From: Arctopsyche grandis
Lineage: Eukaryota > Arthropoda > Insecta > Trichoptera > Hydropsychidae
Direction of reading: 5' to 3'
NCBI RefSeq assembly: GCF_051622035.1
Contig: NC_135358.1
Coordinates: 16,588,501 to 16,652,500 of the forward strand
DNA length: 64,000 nt
Every line of letters starts with the position of its first letter. Positions within the stretch are counted from its first letter, which is position 1. Below are positions 12,445-25,732 of the stretch, piece after piece. The notes below the pieces were generated by a model that made no database searches, was not told the DNA's origin, and worked only from the letters and a program-made list of their open reading frames with translations. Both the position numbers and the translations under genes were made by a program.

Positions 12445-12652
12445 AAAATATTGGGTGATAGGTGGACGAAAAAAGTGTTCGAATGGTGGCTGAGAGAATG
12501 TAAAAGGGTGTAAGAAATGCCACAAGGGAGATGAGTGGATGAAATTAGGAAAATATGTCGGATGGAATGGACGAGAGCTGCTCAAAACAGAAAAAAATTA
12601 AAGCATGTTGAAGAAGCTTTCATCCAGTAATGGATGGTGAATGGCTGTAAAT
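12445..12652 (+). pseudogene. 3' fragment of an RTE-like LINE, interrupted
   Basis: Degenerate copy of the C-terminal codons of the LINE family at 27464-30421: words for GGTGGACGAAA, GAATGGTGGC, GAAATTAGGAAAAT and the closing GGATGGTGAATGGCTGTAAAT. The LINE tail (GATGATAATC) resumes at 13551, after the hAT-type element at 12653-13542, which jumped into the last bases of the LINE. Confidence 0.8.
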
Positions 12653-13542
<890 letters not shown>

Positions 13543-13734
13543 CTGTTAATGATGATAATCAATAAAGTTCCAATTAACCTACTCGTATTTGTTTTCTATG
13601 CATTTAAAACATGCTGAAAAGTTTGATTAAAGTCAATAAAATAGATTGATAAAAATTTTAAATTACGAAATTTTTATAAGATAATGTATGTAATAAAATA
13701 AGAATATAGACTTGTTTTGACAATTTTATATATT

Positions 13735-13932
13735 ACTAGTGGTTTTACCCGGCTTCGCTCAGTATTTGTAATATAAACCGCTTAAATATGACTAATCTAA
13801 TAGTAAACATTTTATTAAATAGTTTTATTTTATATAAATTTATTTAAATACTCTTTTTTTTTATTATAAAATTGGCTGTCACGAATTAACAAACATATGT
13901 ATATACTATGTCTCTTTCGAAATTATATGTAT
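13735..13932 (-). mobile_element. Helitron-like element, family 1, tandem copy 1
   Basis: On the minus strand it starts with the family's 5' signature AATTTCGAAAGAGAC and ends GCCGGGTAAAACCACTAGT. CTAGT is the Helitron CTRRT terminus. No Rep/helicase is encoded. It abuts a second copy head to tail. Confidence 0.65.
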
Positions 13933-14100
13933 ACTAGAATCCGGCGGCCCCCCCGGAGCCCCTCGGGACTTCGCCCCCTGGGCCTTCGCCCCCGGTGCTT
14001 ATGAATCGAAAAAAAAAAAATCGAATGTGTTGTTTAGGAACCAACCAAACAAAGTTACATATATATATAAGCAAAGTCTCTTTCGAAATTATATATTAGA
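13933..14100 (-). mobile_element. Helitron-like element, family 1, tandem copy 2
   Basis: On the minus strand it begins TCTAATATATAATTTCG, preceded by A, and ends GCCGGATTCTAGT. It is 168 bp. Its 3' part is a G/C-rich block (GGGGGGGCCGCCGG) unlike its neighbour's. The direct head-to-tail arrangement with 13735-13932 is typical of rolling-circle elements. Confidence 0.6.
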
Positions 14101-14900
14101 TAAACAAAGGAAAATAAATAAAATTGTTAAAAGTTTATTCAAAAACCCATAATATATATTTTTTATAAACTTTCCTCTATAATTATCTCAGTCCATTGGA
14201 TGTTTTCCTTGTTTGAAATTTCGAAATTGTAAACGACTTACAAATTTACATTATGCCTATCTATCTACAAATCTACCTTGCGAATTTTATACGCAAACGC
14301 GGCGCCTTGTGAATTACAACTGTGTGTAAAGAAGATTTAAATCTGACAATTGTTTGTCGAAGCAAAGCTGGCAACGCGGATATCTCGCACAAAAGTTTTG
14401 ATAAAGCAATGTCAAGTTCATTAATTAAATTCATAATACAAAGTGGACCTAGAAGGGGTCCCTCGCTCAAAATCCTTTTGAAATTCGACTTGTTTGTATA
14501 CGCTTTCGCGCTCAGTGTTAAACTTTTCTTATTAATCAACACTTCTACTGCTTTTGCAAAAAAACACAATTGTCGCGTTAAATTCGCTGAGTTTTTCGCC
14601 ACCTTTGCCGTCATTCGTTACGTAATGAAATTACGTCAAATCGAAATTTACGCACGTATGTATTTACGCATGTGTTGAGATTACTATTAAGCCATCTAAA
14701 AACAAAAAAATAATTAGCAACCCAAAATTTATTTGCATAGTTAATATGAATGCATAACAGATCAACGTGACTCCATAATCCAGCACATGACCCAAAAGCA
14801 ACGTCCCTTAGTAGACAATTAATTTCCTAAAATTTGTGGAAATGATATTGACAAAATATGTGTTCTTAAGGTTAATAACCTTTTTTCCATAATCAACGGT
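14101..14900. other. intergenic DNA with a non-repetitive block 14270-14690
   Basis: The 14270-14690 block is open for 113 codons on the minus strand and 118 on the plus strand, overlapping. Neither product resembles a known protein. It may be conserved non-coding DNA. Confidence 0.3.
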
Positions 14901-15089
14901 AAATATATGTACCTACATACACAAGTTTTGCTAGTAAGCGCTCATTTCAAGTTAATTTCAAGCCATGTAAAATAAATGGCATGCATTTCCCGCAAAAAAA
15001 TGTATGTACATTTTGAATCAATGCTTAAAAATCACAGGTAATTTACCATGATACATTTGTGAGGTATCAATTCTCAGACGAAGTCAACT

Positions 15090-15320
15090 TATTGTCAATT
15101 CTACGAATATAATTCGCGCCTCGATACCCATGGCCGGCGCTTTGTGCCATAAGACCCTTTAAGGCGCTTTCTCAAACCTTCAAACTCGCGTCGACCCGTT
15201 TGTTTTTCAATTTGAAAATTGTAATCCCCGTAGTTGTGGAACTCTCGAATTCCCTGTTGTTATTTATTGACTTGCAAATAATAATAATCTACCCGGTGAT
15301 GCGAAATTACCGCCTCTTTT
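15090..15320. other. GC-richer non-repetitive block
   Basis: Unique-looking sequence with CCATGGCCGGCGC; no gene recognised. The flanks (14901-15089 and 15321-15766) are AT-rich with nothing recognised. Confidence 0.3.
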
Positions 15321-15764
15321 GTTCAATATCGTTGCCTAGCAATATTGCCTATTTACATATAATATGTTGATCGTATTATGTAATATAATCTTATACAACA
15401 GTTAGGCCATGTGAACGAATGGAAATATTCAATCGTAAAGTTATGTGAAACTTTTTACGGTTTCTTCAAAGCACCCTAAGATGAATGTGGAAATCTAAAA
15501 AATAATCATGTTTGTGCTGCGGTAAATAACACAGTCGATGTATGTATGTATATGTAAAAAATTAAAAATATATGTAGAATTGATTTTCAAACGAGCCGTA
15601 GGTATGGTTGGTCAAGCTGGGATAAAGTGTGTGTGGTATGCATGGGAAAGACCGGATGCGTGTTGTTATGGTCACTTGTTGGAGAACAGGCCCGAAGACA
15701 TGTGTTAATAAATACATAGTTCTGACTTAATCTGCGTTTCACTTGGAATCCTTCACATCCGGAT

Positions 15765-15766
<2 letters not shown>

Positions 15767-15845
<79 letters not shown>
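15767..15845. repeat. (TA)n microsatellite
   Basis: About 79 bp of uninterrupted TA. Confidence 0.95.
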
Positions 15846-15853
<8 letters not shown>

Positions 15854-18370
15854 GAAAAATGGAAATTTGAAAACCAATTTAACTTGTGAAAAATTAATAT
15901 ATCAGTAGCATTGTGTATGGGTACAATGCTTAAATTACTATATTGTATCATACATACATGTAAATACATATGTAGTCACTTTCTGACGCACGTATGCTTT
16001 ATCGAAGTTGTACGATTCTAAAACCACTGAACTTTATTAAAATAAAGAAAAAGAAGGCTACGCTAGCTCGAAAAAATGTGTCAGGTCAGCGACGCACGGT
16101 TGAGCACACCTGACGCGCAAACATACATAGATAGAGAAGTCGGTAAAAGTATGCGACAGGGAATAAAGTTTCCACTAAAATTAAATTTCATTAATTTTTG
16201 AACCTCGTATTTATTTGACGATTTTTATTATTTTAATAATTTACTAACCAAGGTTAGAGGCAAGCTGAAAATAAATTAAAAATATGTAATTTACCAGAAG
16301 ATAAATTGATTTGATGAAATATATAAGAATTATGATTTTTTCAATTTACAAAGATTTTTTTACTGCGTGTTATTTCATTACCCCCGATTGCTCAATACAT
16401 GTTCCTAAATTTCAGGTCGAATTTAATTTTTATTAAAAGTTTACATTAATTACAAAAAGTAATTATATTTCTTTATTTTGCACGCAAGTGATGATTTTTG
16501 TCTGAATAATAAATTTAATTTAAAAATGCATACGACATTTAAAATTGCTGCAAATTAACAATTGTTATTTTTTGCGTATCTCGGAAATTTACTTGAAAAG
16601 ATCACGCTTGTTAATCAATCTCGCCAAAAATTTGCCTTGCATTATAAATGCATTTCTCATACGAAGAATTTTTTATTCAAAATTTTATATATGTATGTAT
16701 GTAGGTACATACACGCAGAGAAATGTTATAATAATAGAAGTGGCTTTAGGCGTTATATTATTGTCAAGTGACGATTGTCCACAAACATTCCTAAATAATT
16801 TTAGCATCAGTCGTATTTGATGCTTGGTGCTCGACGTATGTCCGGTAAAAACTTTTCTGGGCAAGGGCAATAAATAAGCAAGTGCATCGTTAAAAATTGC
16901 ACGATGCATTCAAAAACACACAATAAACAACATGGGATACATTTTTATAAGTAATTGATCATTTAAGTATCATATTATTCAATTAACATCGTATATGAAA
17001 GTTTTCATGAAAGCGTCATGGCGACAGCTACATAGCATTCAGCAATAGCATACGCATACGCGTACAACATTGCGTAGTTATGGAAACGGACGTGTGTTAT
17101 TGAAACAAGAAATGTATTCGAAAGGGCGCTTCTATTATTATATCATTACTCTGCATACACGCGTTCAAATCTTCCGTGAAGCAACAAATGATTGCAATAA
17201 TTGAATGCGACCTTTTTGGGTATTGGTTGTACAATATGAACACATCCAATTATGTAAACATTTCTATAATCTATTCCTTTAATCGATGAAGTTAAATGTT
17301 AAAAAAGCACACATTTTAATTCAAATTTTAAAAGGAGAAGTAGAGCATCTTTAATACACGATGAAACCGTGTCCATCCTAATAGAACAGGTGTCTTTCAG
17401 CCACTTTCTTTTCTCTTGTTCTTTCGTAAGTGTTTCTTCACCGACCCACTACATATATTACCGGCGTCTCCTGAATATAAAACGCAACTTTGCTTTTTTG
17501 AGTTTCTATCTCAAAAATAAATGTATACGAAAGAAAAAAAATGCAAAATAAAGTGATATGATACCATTTCTGCACTGCATACACAAAGCGTGCTCGCATG
17601 TGTATTTTGAAAGAGTTTCAAAATATCTTGACGATTCCTTATTAAATTTATACGTGCTAGAGCGAAAGCTATATTCATTATAAGTTTTCAATCGAATTTG
17701 TTGAAGTTTTCAATGGGTTCTTTTCCACTTCTTTTTTCAATTCTTTTTCTCGTCTCATCTTCGAATAAATGGACCCCTGCGAACAGGCTATATGCGATCC
17801 GACGTATATAAAGTATTTTATTGCGCGTACAACGCTAGTTTATGCCGAATGCGAACTTTTCCTGTGAGAATCAGAAGACTTTATTCAATAAAAAATAATT
17901 ATAGCCCCGAGTCCAAATTTGAATTTCAATCTAAACTTTATCATTCGCGTAAATATCATAATACCTATATTTAGATTATCAATTCGGTGGAACACAGGTT
18001 CATTAATTACATTTTGACATGACATATAAAGCTTTTACAATAAAGGAACAAATTAGATGATATATTTTTTTTGTGAGGAAATATTCGTGAAATTTAAACT
18101 TGACGAGTTGGTTATATGCGGATTTTTTTTAAATAAATTGAATCTGTTTTCCCGTGCCATCGTGGAAAGCTGTCATTTAAATAATTAAACAACCCTGAAA
18201 CCCTCTTTGATGGCTAACCACTTCTACTCTGTGTCCATTTCGCCCGTATCCCGAGGCCACTTGTAAAATATAGGAAAAACTAAGTACGGCCCATACAACT
18301 TATATATACAAACGCACATATATTAAAGCATAAATTAAAATAAAATTGTTCATATTTATCTTTAATAGTT
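15846..18370. other. AT-rich intergenic DNA, nothing recognised
   Basis: No gene, RNA gene or repeat family identified. Only short open frames (under about 95 codons) of biased composition. Confidence 0.4.
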
Positions 18371-18378
18371 ATTTTAGA

Positions 18379-18445
18379 CTCAAAAATATGTTTGGGAATT
18401 GTGGAAAATATCAAATCAAAAATATGTTTGGGAATTGTGGAAAAA
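18379..18445 (+). repeat. two-unit direct repeat
   Basis: AAAAATATGTTTGGGAATTG occurs twice, about 37 bp apart. Confidence 0.8.
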
Positions 18446-18619
18446 GAAACAGCGGGAAAACTTTCAGTTGAGCAAAGTGTATCCTAGTCCGGAAAATGAT
18501 ATATTGTGCGAAATTAATTTAACAATTTTCCCATGCGAAAATTTTCGATTGTGGATGGTGGAAATTGGTTTTGTGTTTAAAGCGCGCGGAAAAACCGTTT
18601 AAAAACCGTACGAGTACAA

Positions 18620-19520
18620 TACGAAAAAAGTCGGTTTAATATTATAATAATATAAAGAAATTTCTCGGTTACGAACAGTAGCGAGTTGCGGAGATTTATG
18701 GCAACCATTCATCTTGAGTTTCCGCGAAGCCGAAAAATTAGCCAACTCGCCGGGATTAAAGTGGAAACCGACTCGGAAAACTTCAATCAGGAAAATGCCC
18801 TTTCAGTTGTAGATACACACACACATTCGCATGTCCGTATAACTAGATGGCGTCTCGAATTTCACGGTCCACGAGATAGGCAACGGAATATTTTAAGAAA
18901 ATCGTCTAAGAAAAAAGTCTAGCTGAAACAGTGGACCGAACCAACTATACTAAAACTATGAAAAAGCCAACGAACGAATATGTAAGAAACGGATAAAAAA
19001 AAAATTTTTGGATTGAATCTTAATTCTTTATGAAAAGAAACACCCAAATAACTAATTAGTCTTAGAGTAGTGGAATTTTTAAAAACGAGCATTTAAGATC
19101 TTAACACAATCTTGCACACACAATTAATCGCATTCAATAGACCCACCCACCCGGCGAGCCATCAAGTAAATGTTGAGCTAAGGAGTCCCATCCCGCATGA
19201 GCTCGCATTAGCTCCAAATTCAGACGTCGTTTGTCGGCCGGCTGATCACAGACATCGTCGTCGTACAAAAGCAGTGTATTTACGTTTCGTTAAATTTGTG
19301 CGAGGTCTTTGTTTACGTGCGGCGAAACGCCGTGTTTGTCCTTATTTATTTGGCATAATCTTGTGAAATATTTGGCCGCGGCTTATGTTTGCGCCGCGGT
19401 GACCCGTCTCCTGCTTATGTACCTACAGAGCCTCATTAGCTATCCGGGATTCATCCAGAACGCTATCGTTGTGGTGATTTCAATATTTTTTCTGATCGCA
19501 CCTACAGTTTGCTAGTTAAA
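18620..19520. other. non-repetitive, GC-richer region
   Basis: Includes blocks at 18680-18900 and 19130-19450 with several GC-rich words (GGCCGCGGC, GCGCCGCGG). No protein or RNA recognised. Candidate conserved non-coding DNA or an undetected exon region. Confidence 0.3.
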
Positions 19521-19521
19521 A

Positions 19522-19565
19522 GTTGGCAACAGTTTTCCGGAAGTGGCCGGAAAACTGTTGCCAAC
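19522..19565. other. perfect 19-bp hairpin
   Basis: Arms GTTGGCAACAGTTTTCCGG (19522-19540) and its exact reverse complement (19547-19565) are separated by AAGTGG. There is no T-run after it, so it is not a simple terminator. It could be a structural or regulatory element, or the remains of a foldback element. Confidence 0.8.
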
Positions 19566-19739
19566 CGCGGACAGATGACCCGCTCCCCCCGAGGATATGT
19601 AATTTCCGGCACGACCCACCCACAACGGATAATGTGTATATGTAAACTGAAATGTGAATTTAAATTAAAAAGTGTGATTAAAACACGGCAAATGACAAAG
19701 TTCACAAACAAAAGCTTATGTAAAAATATTCATCATTAG

Positions 19740-20280
19740 GCTGGAAATTTTCGATACGACTAATCGTGAGTAGCAGACAGTGAAATTTCACGAGAAATGT
19801 ATTGAAGGGCAACAAATATTCTGGCTTGGAGAATTCCACGAATGGTTCACGTGAGATAAAGATAAAGATGTCAGCAACACCCAAAGGATCGAATTTGGCA
19901 CTTGAAGGAGAAAAAGTAGTGTAAAAAAAGTAGTGGAAAACAACCTATGTAATATGAGACGTAATAAGTGAAACGTAAAGAAGGTTTGTAAAAATGAGCA
20001 GTGATTCACAGTCTGGTAGTATTTTTGCCTCAAAGTCGTTCATATGCATGTACATACATACATACATAGTTTGAAAAATTTCATACTAAAGTATGAAATT
20101 TTGAATTTTGTAATATTCAAATAATGAATTTTAAATAACAATAAATTGTTATTCAAGCATTGATTTGAATAAAATAATGGTTCAAACCTGATTTATGGTT
20201 TATACAACTTTCAGCTGTTAATAACACTGTTTAACGAATTATTTTTTACTTTAGCTACATATATGCGAAGAAGCTAGAAG
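19740..20280. other. intergenic DNA with a MITE scrap
   Basis: About 19955-19995 shares GTGAAACGTAAA and GGTTTGTAAAAAT with the right end of the MITE at 7662-7947. The rest is AT-rich. Confidence 0.35.
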
Positions 20281-20284
20281 AACG

Positions 20285-20505
20285 GACGATATATGGACGA
20301 AAGAAGTCCTCGAATGGAATCTAGAGAATGTACAAGGGTGCACGGAGGATCATAGGGGAGATGTGTTAATGGTATTACAAAAATGTGTGGGGTAGAATTA
20401 ATGAGAGTTTGCCCAAAACTAAGACGAATTGAAGCGTGTTGGAGAGGTTTTCATCTACCAGTGGATGGTGAATGGTTTAAAACGACGATGATGATGATGA
20501 TGGTA
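20285..20505 (+). pseudogene. 3' fragment of the RTE-like LINE
   Basis: Degenerate match to the last ~65 codons of the LINE at 27464-30421 (GGACGAAAGAAGT, GAATGGAATCTAGAG, GTGTTGGAGAGG, CAGTGGATGGTGAATGG), ending in the family's (GAT)n tail GACGATGATGATGATGATGG. Confidence 0.8.
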
Positions 20506-20560
20506 ATGATAACGTGAAATCATAGATAGACCTTGAAATCATCCTCACAGAAATTTTAAT

Positions 20561-21010
20561 CCAATATATAATATAATTTCGAAAGAGACTTAGTATGTAT
20601 ATATGCAAGTAACTTTGGTTGGGAACTTCGTAAACAAAACAAAGTTTCTATGACGACAATTCGGTAATTGGATTATTAGTCACATTGCGGTGGTCACAAA
20701 GACAATTTTTGCCATTAAAATCGCGAATACTCAATATTTGGCACTCAAGTTCTCGTTAGTATGATAGTTATCGTTAGTATGATGGACTTTTCGGCTGCCA
20801 GATGTTCCGTTATAGAGATTTTAGTGACTTTGTGACCAGTTATTTGTGACCAGTAATCACCGAACCGACAATTCAATTGGTTGAATATTATATTTTTTTC
20901 AATTCAAATAAATTTAATTAAAAAAAACAAATGAATATTTACTATTAGATTCGCCATTTTTAAGCTGTTTATATTACAAACACTGAACGAAGCCGGGTAA
21001 AACAACTAGT
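20561..21010 (+). mobile_element. Helitron-like element, family 1, long copy
   Basis: Starts TCCAATATATAATATAATTT, then CGAAAGAGAC, and ends GAAGCCGGGTAAAACAACTAGT followed by AT. This is the Helitron layout (5' TC, 3' CTAGT, insertion between A and T), about 450 bp. The middle (20650-20880) recurs in inverted orientation at 54295-54480 upstream of TAF1. No coding capacity. Confidence 0.65.
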
Positions 21011-21361
21011 ATATCATATTTCAGCCAACTGGACACGAATGTGGTAATGTCGTGTCATCGAAAATATAAATTTTCGCTCTTTAGTATTGTATGGTACTTA
21101 GTATTGTATCTTAATATATTGCATATAATATATGAGCCGTTAATCCAATTTTCAGTTTGACTTAATTCACAAATTATTATCATTTATTTTCATTCATTTA
21201 ATTTCATTCAGAATCTCTGAAAAGCAGAATAAACGTATTACAGGCCAGCATTTTTAAATATTGTTAAAATCAAAACATTATATTTAATATTTTGAGAGAT
21301 ATTTCTCGAAATGAAAGAAAGTGGACTTATGCCACTTTCAATTATAACGATTCATAAGCCA

Positions 21362-21858
21362 AGCCAGCAGTTTGGCTTAGTGGTAGTGTATATAATTAGC
21401 ACCACTGAGGTCAAAGGTTCGAGTCCTCGCCATCTGCTGGTTAGATTTGGGGGTTTTGGGACTCCAAATCGATCGTTTCTTTATCAGAGTTTGCCAATTT
21501 TATCTGATCATTGCTGAAACGGTTCCTGGAAATTGGTATTAGATCTAATCCTGCTGTCACAAAAATCTGCCTGTGTATAATTTGTAATAATTATACACAG
21601 TAATCTGAAATCTATAGATATATCTATAGACATCTCTATAATTTCGTATTTATTATATGTATAAAAATTGTACACAAAAAAAATCTAAAAATAATCTATA
21701 GATGTCTCTATGATTATTATTTCTGATATATGCTATATATTCTTATTGTATATGTATTACTATACATATTTCTTTAACGTACACCCGTCGCATTGGAGCA
21801 AATCTGTAATGACGAGTGTATATTGATTTGTAACAATAAAAATAAAAAAAATAAAATA
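21362..21858 (+). mobile_element. tRNA-derived SINE, family A, copy 1
   Basis: The head has a canonical pol III A box TGGCTTAGTGG (21373-21383) and B box GGTTCGAGTCC (21416-21426). The ~90-bp core shared with the SINE at 8930 follows, then an AT-rich body with ATCTATAGA repeats, a 3' hairpin (ACAC-CGTC...GACG-GTGT around a TTGGAGC...TCTGTAAT loop) and an AATAAAAATAAAA tail. A second copy is at 33195-33734. About 497 bp. Confidence 0.8.
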
Positions 21859-22440
21859 TGTATGTACATATATGTACATACATACATATATCCCTCTCTC
21901 TATTTGCATCGTATTTAATCTCATTAAATAAAAATTACCCTTATGTATAAATATTTTTTTTATATTTTGGTATTTTATGTATTTGTTGTTAAAATTCTTT
22001 TTAGTGTCCCTCATATGCATAACTATAAAAACCGCATCCCTTATTGTAGGATGTAGGCATATGGTGTGAACATTCAATAAACCCTGAGTTTACGTTCTGT
22101 TGTCAAATCAACACTGCTAATATTCGATTATATTGAGTTTTCCAGATCACAATAGATCGGCTAAGTATTCTGAAATTGCCGTGAACAACTGAGCTTTGGG
22201 TGATCGATCGATCGATTTGGCCATTGTATGTATACGTATACATTTTATGTATACATATAAGACTACAATATCACACCTACACGTATAAGAAAATGGATAA
22301 TCGTCGCTGTAAACTTAATAAATGACGGATTTGTGTCGCGAGACGAATTAACAGTGTAATTGCTCAAGTTGTGGATCCGATCAAAACTCAACAGATCCGA
22401 AACTTAAACTTCATTAACAAGTATTATCTACATATTATAC
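21859..22440. other. AT-rich intergenic DNA
   Basis: A GATCGATCGATCGAT run lies near 22202-22216; otherwise nothing recognised. Confidence 0.4.
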
Positions 22441-22620
22441 GCAACTACGAGGGAAAGGGGGTGGGTGTGGCGGGATGCTTTGGGTATTCCAAAACTTAAT
22501 GCGAACCCTCTAGACACGACGGGGTCCCTGACACCCGCCGACTCTCGGCTAACTCAATTAGAACGCTTTAAAGCTCTATTAACCCCTTGCCGGCTCTGAG
22601 CAAGTTTTTCAGTTACTGTG
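22440..22620. other. GC-richer non-repetitive block
   Basis: Unique-looking; no gene recognised. Possible conserved non-coding DNA. Confidence 0.3.
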
Positions 22621-22914
22621 TGCATTTATGTGTATATTGGGAATTCAATATATTCATACATTACTACAATGTGCTATATTCTGAGAATAGTTTCAAGTAC
22701 TATGTATAATATTATATTTAATATAGTAAACAATATATAGTATAGTTCAAAAGACAGAGTGATATGTTAAATATGTACGTATATCAATCGTAATCAAATG
22801 ATTATTGTGACACGACAAAGCGAGGTCAGGGAGAGAATTAAATTCGCTCCAATTAATTTCTTAGGGTAGGACAAAAACATTTAAAATTAAAGCTTTTATT
22901 TTTTATATACATAC

Positions 22915-23290
22915 TAGTAGCCTGTGTGCATATAATTGTACACTCGGTAAAATATCGCAATTCGGATCAACGGAATTAATCATTTTAAATTTAATTAGTT
23001 TATTTTGAAAAAAAAAACGTATTTGTATTTATTCTTTTGTTTTTGTCGGCTAATCATGTGAACGAAGTGACATGCAAAAAAGCTCTCACTATGCCGCGTC
23101 TCTTTCCACGATATACGATTCCAAGGGAAGAAAGAGAGACGGAGCATGGTGAGTGAGCACTTCGTAAACACTCACCAAGCTCCGTCTCTTTCCACGATAT
23201 ACGATTCCAAGGGGAGAAAGAGAGACGGAGCATAGTGTTAACAGCGAGTACTTCGTACACACGTACGCACGCACGCATTAGACAACTATT
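22915..23290 (-). mobile_element. Helitron-like element, family 2, copy 2
   Basis: On the minus strand it ends with a GTGTACA...TGTGCAC-type hairpin and then CTACTAGT. It shares CTCGGTAAAATAT and GGATCAACGGAATTAAT with 1500-1700. It contains a hairpin-forming unit that is duplicated (23093-23145 and 23179-23231). Confidence 0.55.
23093..23231. repeat. tandem pair of hairpin units
   Basis: Two copies of a 53-bp unit, 86 bp apart. In the second, GCTCCGTCTCT and AGAGACGGAGC form a perfect 11-bp stem. The spacer between them also folds (GGTGAGTG...CACTCACC). Confidence 0.75.
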
Positions 23291-23486
23291 AGTTTATATG
23301 ATGTTATCACGCTATAATTAATTCAAATCATATAAATTAAGAGAACTGCTAAATAATATGATTCATACATATATGTATGTAAGTTATAAGATGAAATACC
23401 ACACATTAACGATATATGTATACTATGTATAATACATAATATATACGAGATTTAATGTAATAGGTATGTATCATACTATATCCAGT

Positions 23487-23580
23487 AGTATAGCTCAGTG
23501 GTTGCGCTAATGCTAACCACGGAAAGGTTCAGATTTTGCCAATTTCAAGAAACAGTTCCACACCAAATTGCCAACCACTA
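23487..23580 (+). mobile_element. SINE head fragment, third family
   Basis: TAGCTCAGTGG fits the pol III A box, GGTTCAGATTT is a weak B box, and TTTGCCAATTT...AACAGTTCC are scraps of the shared SINE core. It is too short and divergent to be a tRNA gene. Confidence 0.45.
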
Positions 23581-23628
23581 TTTGTCACCACTATTTTAAT
23601 ATAATTTCAAATTTATAATCTATAAATT

Positions 23629-23938
<310 letters not shown>

Positions 23939-24002
23939 AGTTTAAAACCATAGGTATCACTTTTTTCGTTTTTAAATATAAATATTTAAAATACAGATAA
24001 AT

Positions 24003-24210
24003 ATCTAATATATAATTTCGAAAGAAACTTTCTATGTATGTATCTTTGGTTGGGAACTGTTGGAAAAGTTTCTATGACGACGATTCGAATTTTTTTTCGA
24101 TTCAAATAAATTTAATAAAAAAGCAAATGAATATTTCAGAATTATCAGATTCGCCAAGTTTAAGCTGTTTATATTACAAATACAGAGCGAAGCCGGGTAA
24201 AACAACTAGT
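24003..24210 (+). mobile_element. Helitron-like element, family 1, short copy
   Basis: Starts TCTAATATATAATTTCG, preceded by A, and ends GCCGGGTAAAACAACTAGT. It has internal deletions compared with 20561-21010. Confidence 0.65.
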
Positions 24211-24334
24211 GTATAATAAATAAAACTCATTATTAATTACGTACCATGAAAAAACGACAAAAGATCTATATTTTATCAATTAATTTATAATTAAACAATT
24301 AATTCACTTAGTTCATGTTCAACTATAGACATTC

Positions 24335-24645
24335 ACTATGCACTGTTGGATGAAGGCTTCTACATAACACATCCATTCGTCTCTGTTTTGAGTAATTTGC
24401 CATCTCCCTTATACTACATATTTTTCTAATCTCATCCACCCATCTTCTTTGTGACCTTCATTGCACTCTTTTACATTATTTCGGGTACTGTTTGAGCACT
24501 GATTTCGTCCATTCATCTACTAGCTACGTCATTTCAATCTCTTCACTTTTTCCACTATATCAATTACTCTTGTCATACTTCCAGCCCACGTATTTCGTTT
24601 CTCTTCTCGTAATTCCGAGCATACAGCGTTCCAGTTATTGCATAA
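24335..24645 (-). pseudogene. 3' fragment of the RTE-like LINE
   Basis: Degenerate minus-strand match to the C-terminal ~95 codons of the LINE at 27464-30421 (compare TGGATGAAGGC, CGTCTCTGTTTTG, CATACAGCGTTCCA). Confidence 0.8.
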
Positions 24646-24660
24646 GTATGTACGTACGAT

Positions 24661-24844
24661 CAGTTCCGATTTTAGGGGGGGGCTGGGTCGGGCGGTGCCC
24701 AAAGGCGCCAAATAAGTTAGGGCGCCGAAAGATGTGCCAAAGGCGCTTTAAAATTTAAAATTATAGCACCAAAGGCGAAAGTTCTTTCTAAGGGTGTTTA
24801 GAAAAAATTGCCTGAGGGCGCCATCGGGTGTAAGGCCGGCAGTG
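24661..24844. mobile_element. short hAT-type MITE
   Basis: 184 bp, starting CAGTTCCGATTTTAG and ending GGCCGGCAGTG. It is flanked on both sides by a perfect 8-bp duplication CGTACGAT (24653-24660 and 24845-24852). The interior is rich in GGCGCC words. The terminal CAGT/ACTG and 8-bp duplication fit hAT. Confidence 0.8.
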
Positions 24845-24852
24845 CGTACGAT

Positions 24853-25500
24853 ATCAAGTATCTGTGTATTAAGGAATGTGTGTATTTATATTCCACATAG
24901 AACCTCGATCAATGTCGCAGACTCTTGCAGATTAATTCGAGTCAATTGCGGATTTTGTTGAAGGACACCCGTGAAAAATTGGTGCCGCAGCGCCATGACG
25001 CTCAATCAGACTCTGAATTGATCGACTCCGATTATCGCACAGCTACTCGGCAGCAAAACGACGCTCAATCGCGTTTCATTTATTTATTTTTTATTTAGCA
25101 ATAGTTTACGTGGCAAATCGAACGATCAATCGCAGTAATCCCCGGTGCGCGCCTTTGCTAATAACCCTTCGACGCCCGTTCGCGAAAATAATGAGAGCGG
25201 GAAAATAAATAAGCGCCGAATTGGCGCTAAAATGCCCCTCTTATTTTCCCTCTCCTCCCCGTCTCCGCAAATTGGTTCAATTTATCGTTAGACGAAAGTG
25301 TTGTTTTGCTGTTCGAGCGGACGCGCGCGCTCTGAGGGTTAATGAGGCCGACGGGGTTAACAAGACCGTCAATACTACGATAAATAATAATCCGAGAATT
25401 ACGACTCTTATTCTTCGAAAAACGTTTATTACCGATGAAAAAATCCTTGATGAAGAGAAAACCCGCAAAAGGGTTAAATAAGAACCGATGCACATTTAAA
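24853..25500. other. GC-richer non-repetitive island
   Basis: Long block with several 70-90-codon open frames on both strands and no recognisable protein. Candidate conserved non-coding DNA. Confidence 0.3.
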
Positions 25501-25732
25501 TTATTAGGAAGAGAAGTTGCTTTTCAATCTTCGTGTCTGTTAAGTTTAGTACGCTCTTTATTACTTTTGCTTCATTGTATTATGCATTATTATGCATTCG
25601 TATTATTTCATATGTAGTAAAACTAAGTATAATCTGCTTCAACTGTCGTGTATAAAGCATATGCACCATATGCACCAATGCACTCTCGCACGCAAACACG
25701 AACATTACGTATATACATACGTACATATGTAC

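Noticed and set aside
14273-14678. Opposed 113- and 118-codon open frames
   Set aside because: Frames on both strands over the same DNA, neither resembling a protein. Treated as unique non-coding DNA.
21362-21440. Possible tRNA gene with good A and B boxes
   Set aside because: No cloverleaf with matching acceptor stem, and it continues into a ~500-bp body with a second copy at 33195: a SINE head.
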